A stretch of 64,000 nt of DNA, taken from contig CP083650.1 of assembly GCA_020099315.1 (NCBI GenBank), positions 3,472,001 through 3,536,000 of the forward strand. The letters run 5' to 3'. Under the pieces are notes generated by a model, which made no database searches, was not told the origin of the DNA, and worked only from the letters and a program-made list of their open reading frames with translations. Each line of letters opens with the position of its first letter. Position 1 is the stretch's first letter. This stretch comes from Citrobacter europaeus (GTDB lineage Bacteria > Pseudomonadota > Gammaproteobacteria > Enterobacterales > Enterobacteriaceae). The position numbers and the translations under genes were made by a program. This document shows, in pieces, positions 63,018 through 64,000 of this stretch.

Positions 63018-64000
63018 GCTCTCAGCAGGTGCCAGTTCTTCTGGCACCTTTTCTTCCAGCGTTTCGTGCAGCGGTTGCGGTTTACCAATCAGATACCCCT
63101 GCATGTAGTCAATCCCCAGCGAAATCACCGCACTGCGTATTTCCTCGCTTTCGACGTACTCCGCAACCACCAGCATTCTTTTCATTCGCGCCAGGTGGCA
63201 AATGGACGCCACAATTTGGTAGTCGAGGCTGTTCGAAACGATATTGCGAATAAAGCTGCCGTCAATTTTTAGAATATCGGCATTCACATTCTTCAGCCGC
63301 GCATAGCTGGCATAACCGGTACCAAAATCATCAATCGCAATCTGACATCCCAATGATTGCAACTGCAGCAACGTTGCCTGCGCCTGTTCCGCATTGGTTA
63401 AGGCATTGCTTTCCGTGACCTCAAAAATCAGCTGCCACGCCTCGACTTTGTACTTAGCCAGTAGCTGGTTGATGTCATGCGGAAGTCGGGCGCGGCATAC
63501 CGACGTAGGTGATAAGTTAATCGCAAATCGACGGGCGGGCATTTTTTCCCGATTCTGCGCCATAAATTTCAGCGTATTTTCAATCACCCACAGATCGATG
63601 CTGGAGGACAAACCAAACTCATGCGCTACCGGCAAGAAGTTATCAGGGGCGATAGTCTCCCCGTCGTCCCCCTCAAGACGCAGCAGGATTTCATGATAAA
63701 CATCGCCGCGTACGCCAGAAATCGGCTGCGCCATCAGGAAAAAGCGATTGTGCTCCAGCGCCTGCTGCAGGCGATTCATCATCGCAACCTTATCTTTCAG
63801 GTCACGTTGCAGGTGCATCACGCCCCGTCGCTGCAAATTCTCTGGCGCATTGGTCGCCAGAGAAAGCTCGGCGATGGTGCTTAGCTCTCCCAGTAACAAA
63901 TAGATGTGGTTAACTGGAGAACGGACATAGCAAAAACTGATGCCCACCTGCGGCTGTAACGGCATGCCATCCCAGATAAAACGAAACTGCTTGATATGCC
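62997..64000 (-). CDS. yfgF: Cyclic di-GMP phosphodiesterase YfgF (3' part)
   Basis: Only the C-terminal 333 or so residues are inside the window; the frame runs off the right edge. They hold the end of a degenerate GGDEF-like domain and a full EAL domain: EILLRLEGDDGE (EAL variant), NLSPTSV, DDFGTGYASYARL and KIDGSFI. In E. coli YfgF is a 747-residue membrane-bound phosphodiesterase with a MASE1 N-terminus, hydrolysing c-di-GMP and affecting the surface and peroxide response. It overlaps the 3' end of ppx by 21 bases. Confidence 0.93.
   Translation of the reverse strand, partial: HIKQFRFIWDGMPLQPQVGISFCYVRSPVNHIYLLLGELSTIAELSLATNAPENLQRRGVMHLQRDLKDKVAMMNRLQQALEHNRFFLMAQPISGVRGDVYHEILLRLEGDDGETIAPDNFLPVAHEFGLSSSIDLWVIENTLKFMAQNREKMPARRFAINLSPTSVCRARLPHDINQLLAKYKVEAWQLIFEVTESNALTNAEQAQATLLQLQSLGCQIAIDDFGTGYASYARLKNVNADILKIDGSFIRNIVSNSLDYQIVASICHLARMKRMLVVAEYVESEEIRSAVISLGIDYMQGYLIGKPQPLHETLEEKVPEELAPAESLCGDIG

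Noticed and set aside
1..64000. CRISPR arrays, tRNA or rRNA genes, IS elements or prophage
   Set aside because: No evenly spaced repeats, no cloverleaf or rRNA sequences and no transposase or phage genes were recognised; the repeats found are REP and ERIC.

Overview
This window is a chromosomal segment of an enteric bacterium of the Escherichia/Salmonella/Citrobacter group. Gene order follows the core run yfeX-amiA-hemF-eut-maeB-tktB-acrD-dapE-purC-dapA-bcp-perM-bepA-hda-upp-purMN-ppk-ppx, and proteins align closely, by eye, with their E. coli and Salmonella counterparts. Three details argue against a plain E. coli K-12 or S. Typhimurium LT2 chromosome and suggest a Citrobacter-like genome (inference): there is no talA between maeB and tktB, an iadA-yjiG-yjiH cluster sits between bcp and perM where E. 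coli carries hyf, and a GH1 phospho-beta-glucosidase gene lies between upp and purM.

Layout. 1-3119 is an accessory module: the 3' end of one Dcu-type dicarboxylate transporter gene, then a complete second one preceded by an argininosuccinate-lyase paralogue, with an AT-rich promoter region carrying a strong CRP-like site. 3573-8046 holds yfeX, yfeY, yfeZ, ypeA, amiA and hemF. 8146-23142 is the complete 17-gene ethanolamine utilisation locus eutSPQTDMNEJGHABCLKR, all on the minus strand: microcompartment shell (S, M, N, L, K), ammonia-lyase (BC) with reactivase (A), cobalamin adenosyltransferase (T), aldehyde and alcohol dehydrogenases (E, G), phosphotransacetylase (D), EutH, the accessory proteins P, Q and J, and the regulator EutR. 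An ERIC element has landed in the 3' end of eutD and supplies its last codons. 23303-33684 carries maeB, tktB, ypfG, nudK, aegA and narQ. 33869-47054 carries acrD, the tiny gene ypfM, yffB, dapE, ypfN, ypfH, tmcA, ypfJ, purC, bamC, dapA, gcvR and bcp. 47171-49468 is an isoaspartyl-dipeptidase cluster. 49635-55604 is perM, bepA, yfgD, hda, uraA and upp. 55788-57218 is the GH1 enzyme with an AscG/LacI-type operator. 57514-64000 is purMN, ppk-ppx and the 3' part of yfgF.

How the genes work together. The eut genes turn ethanolamine into acetaldehyde, ethanol, acetyl-CoA and acetyl phosphate inside a protein shell. MaeB and TktB feed the same central carbon pools. The argH-like lyase next to a C4-dicarboxylate transporter would release fumarate from an N-substituted aspartate and exchange it; IadA acts on another aspartate-derived substrate class. 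No tRNA, rRNA, CRISPR array, IS element or prophage was recognised. Dispersed repeats are one ERIC and six REP/BIME elements.
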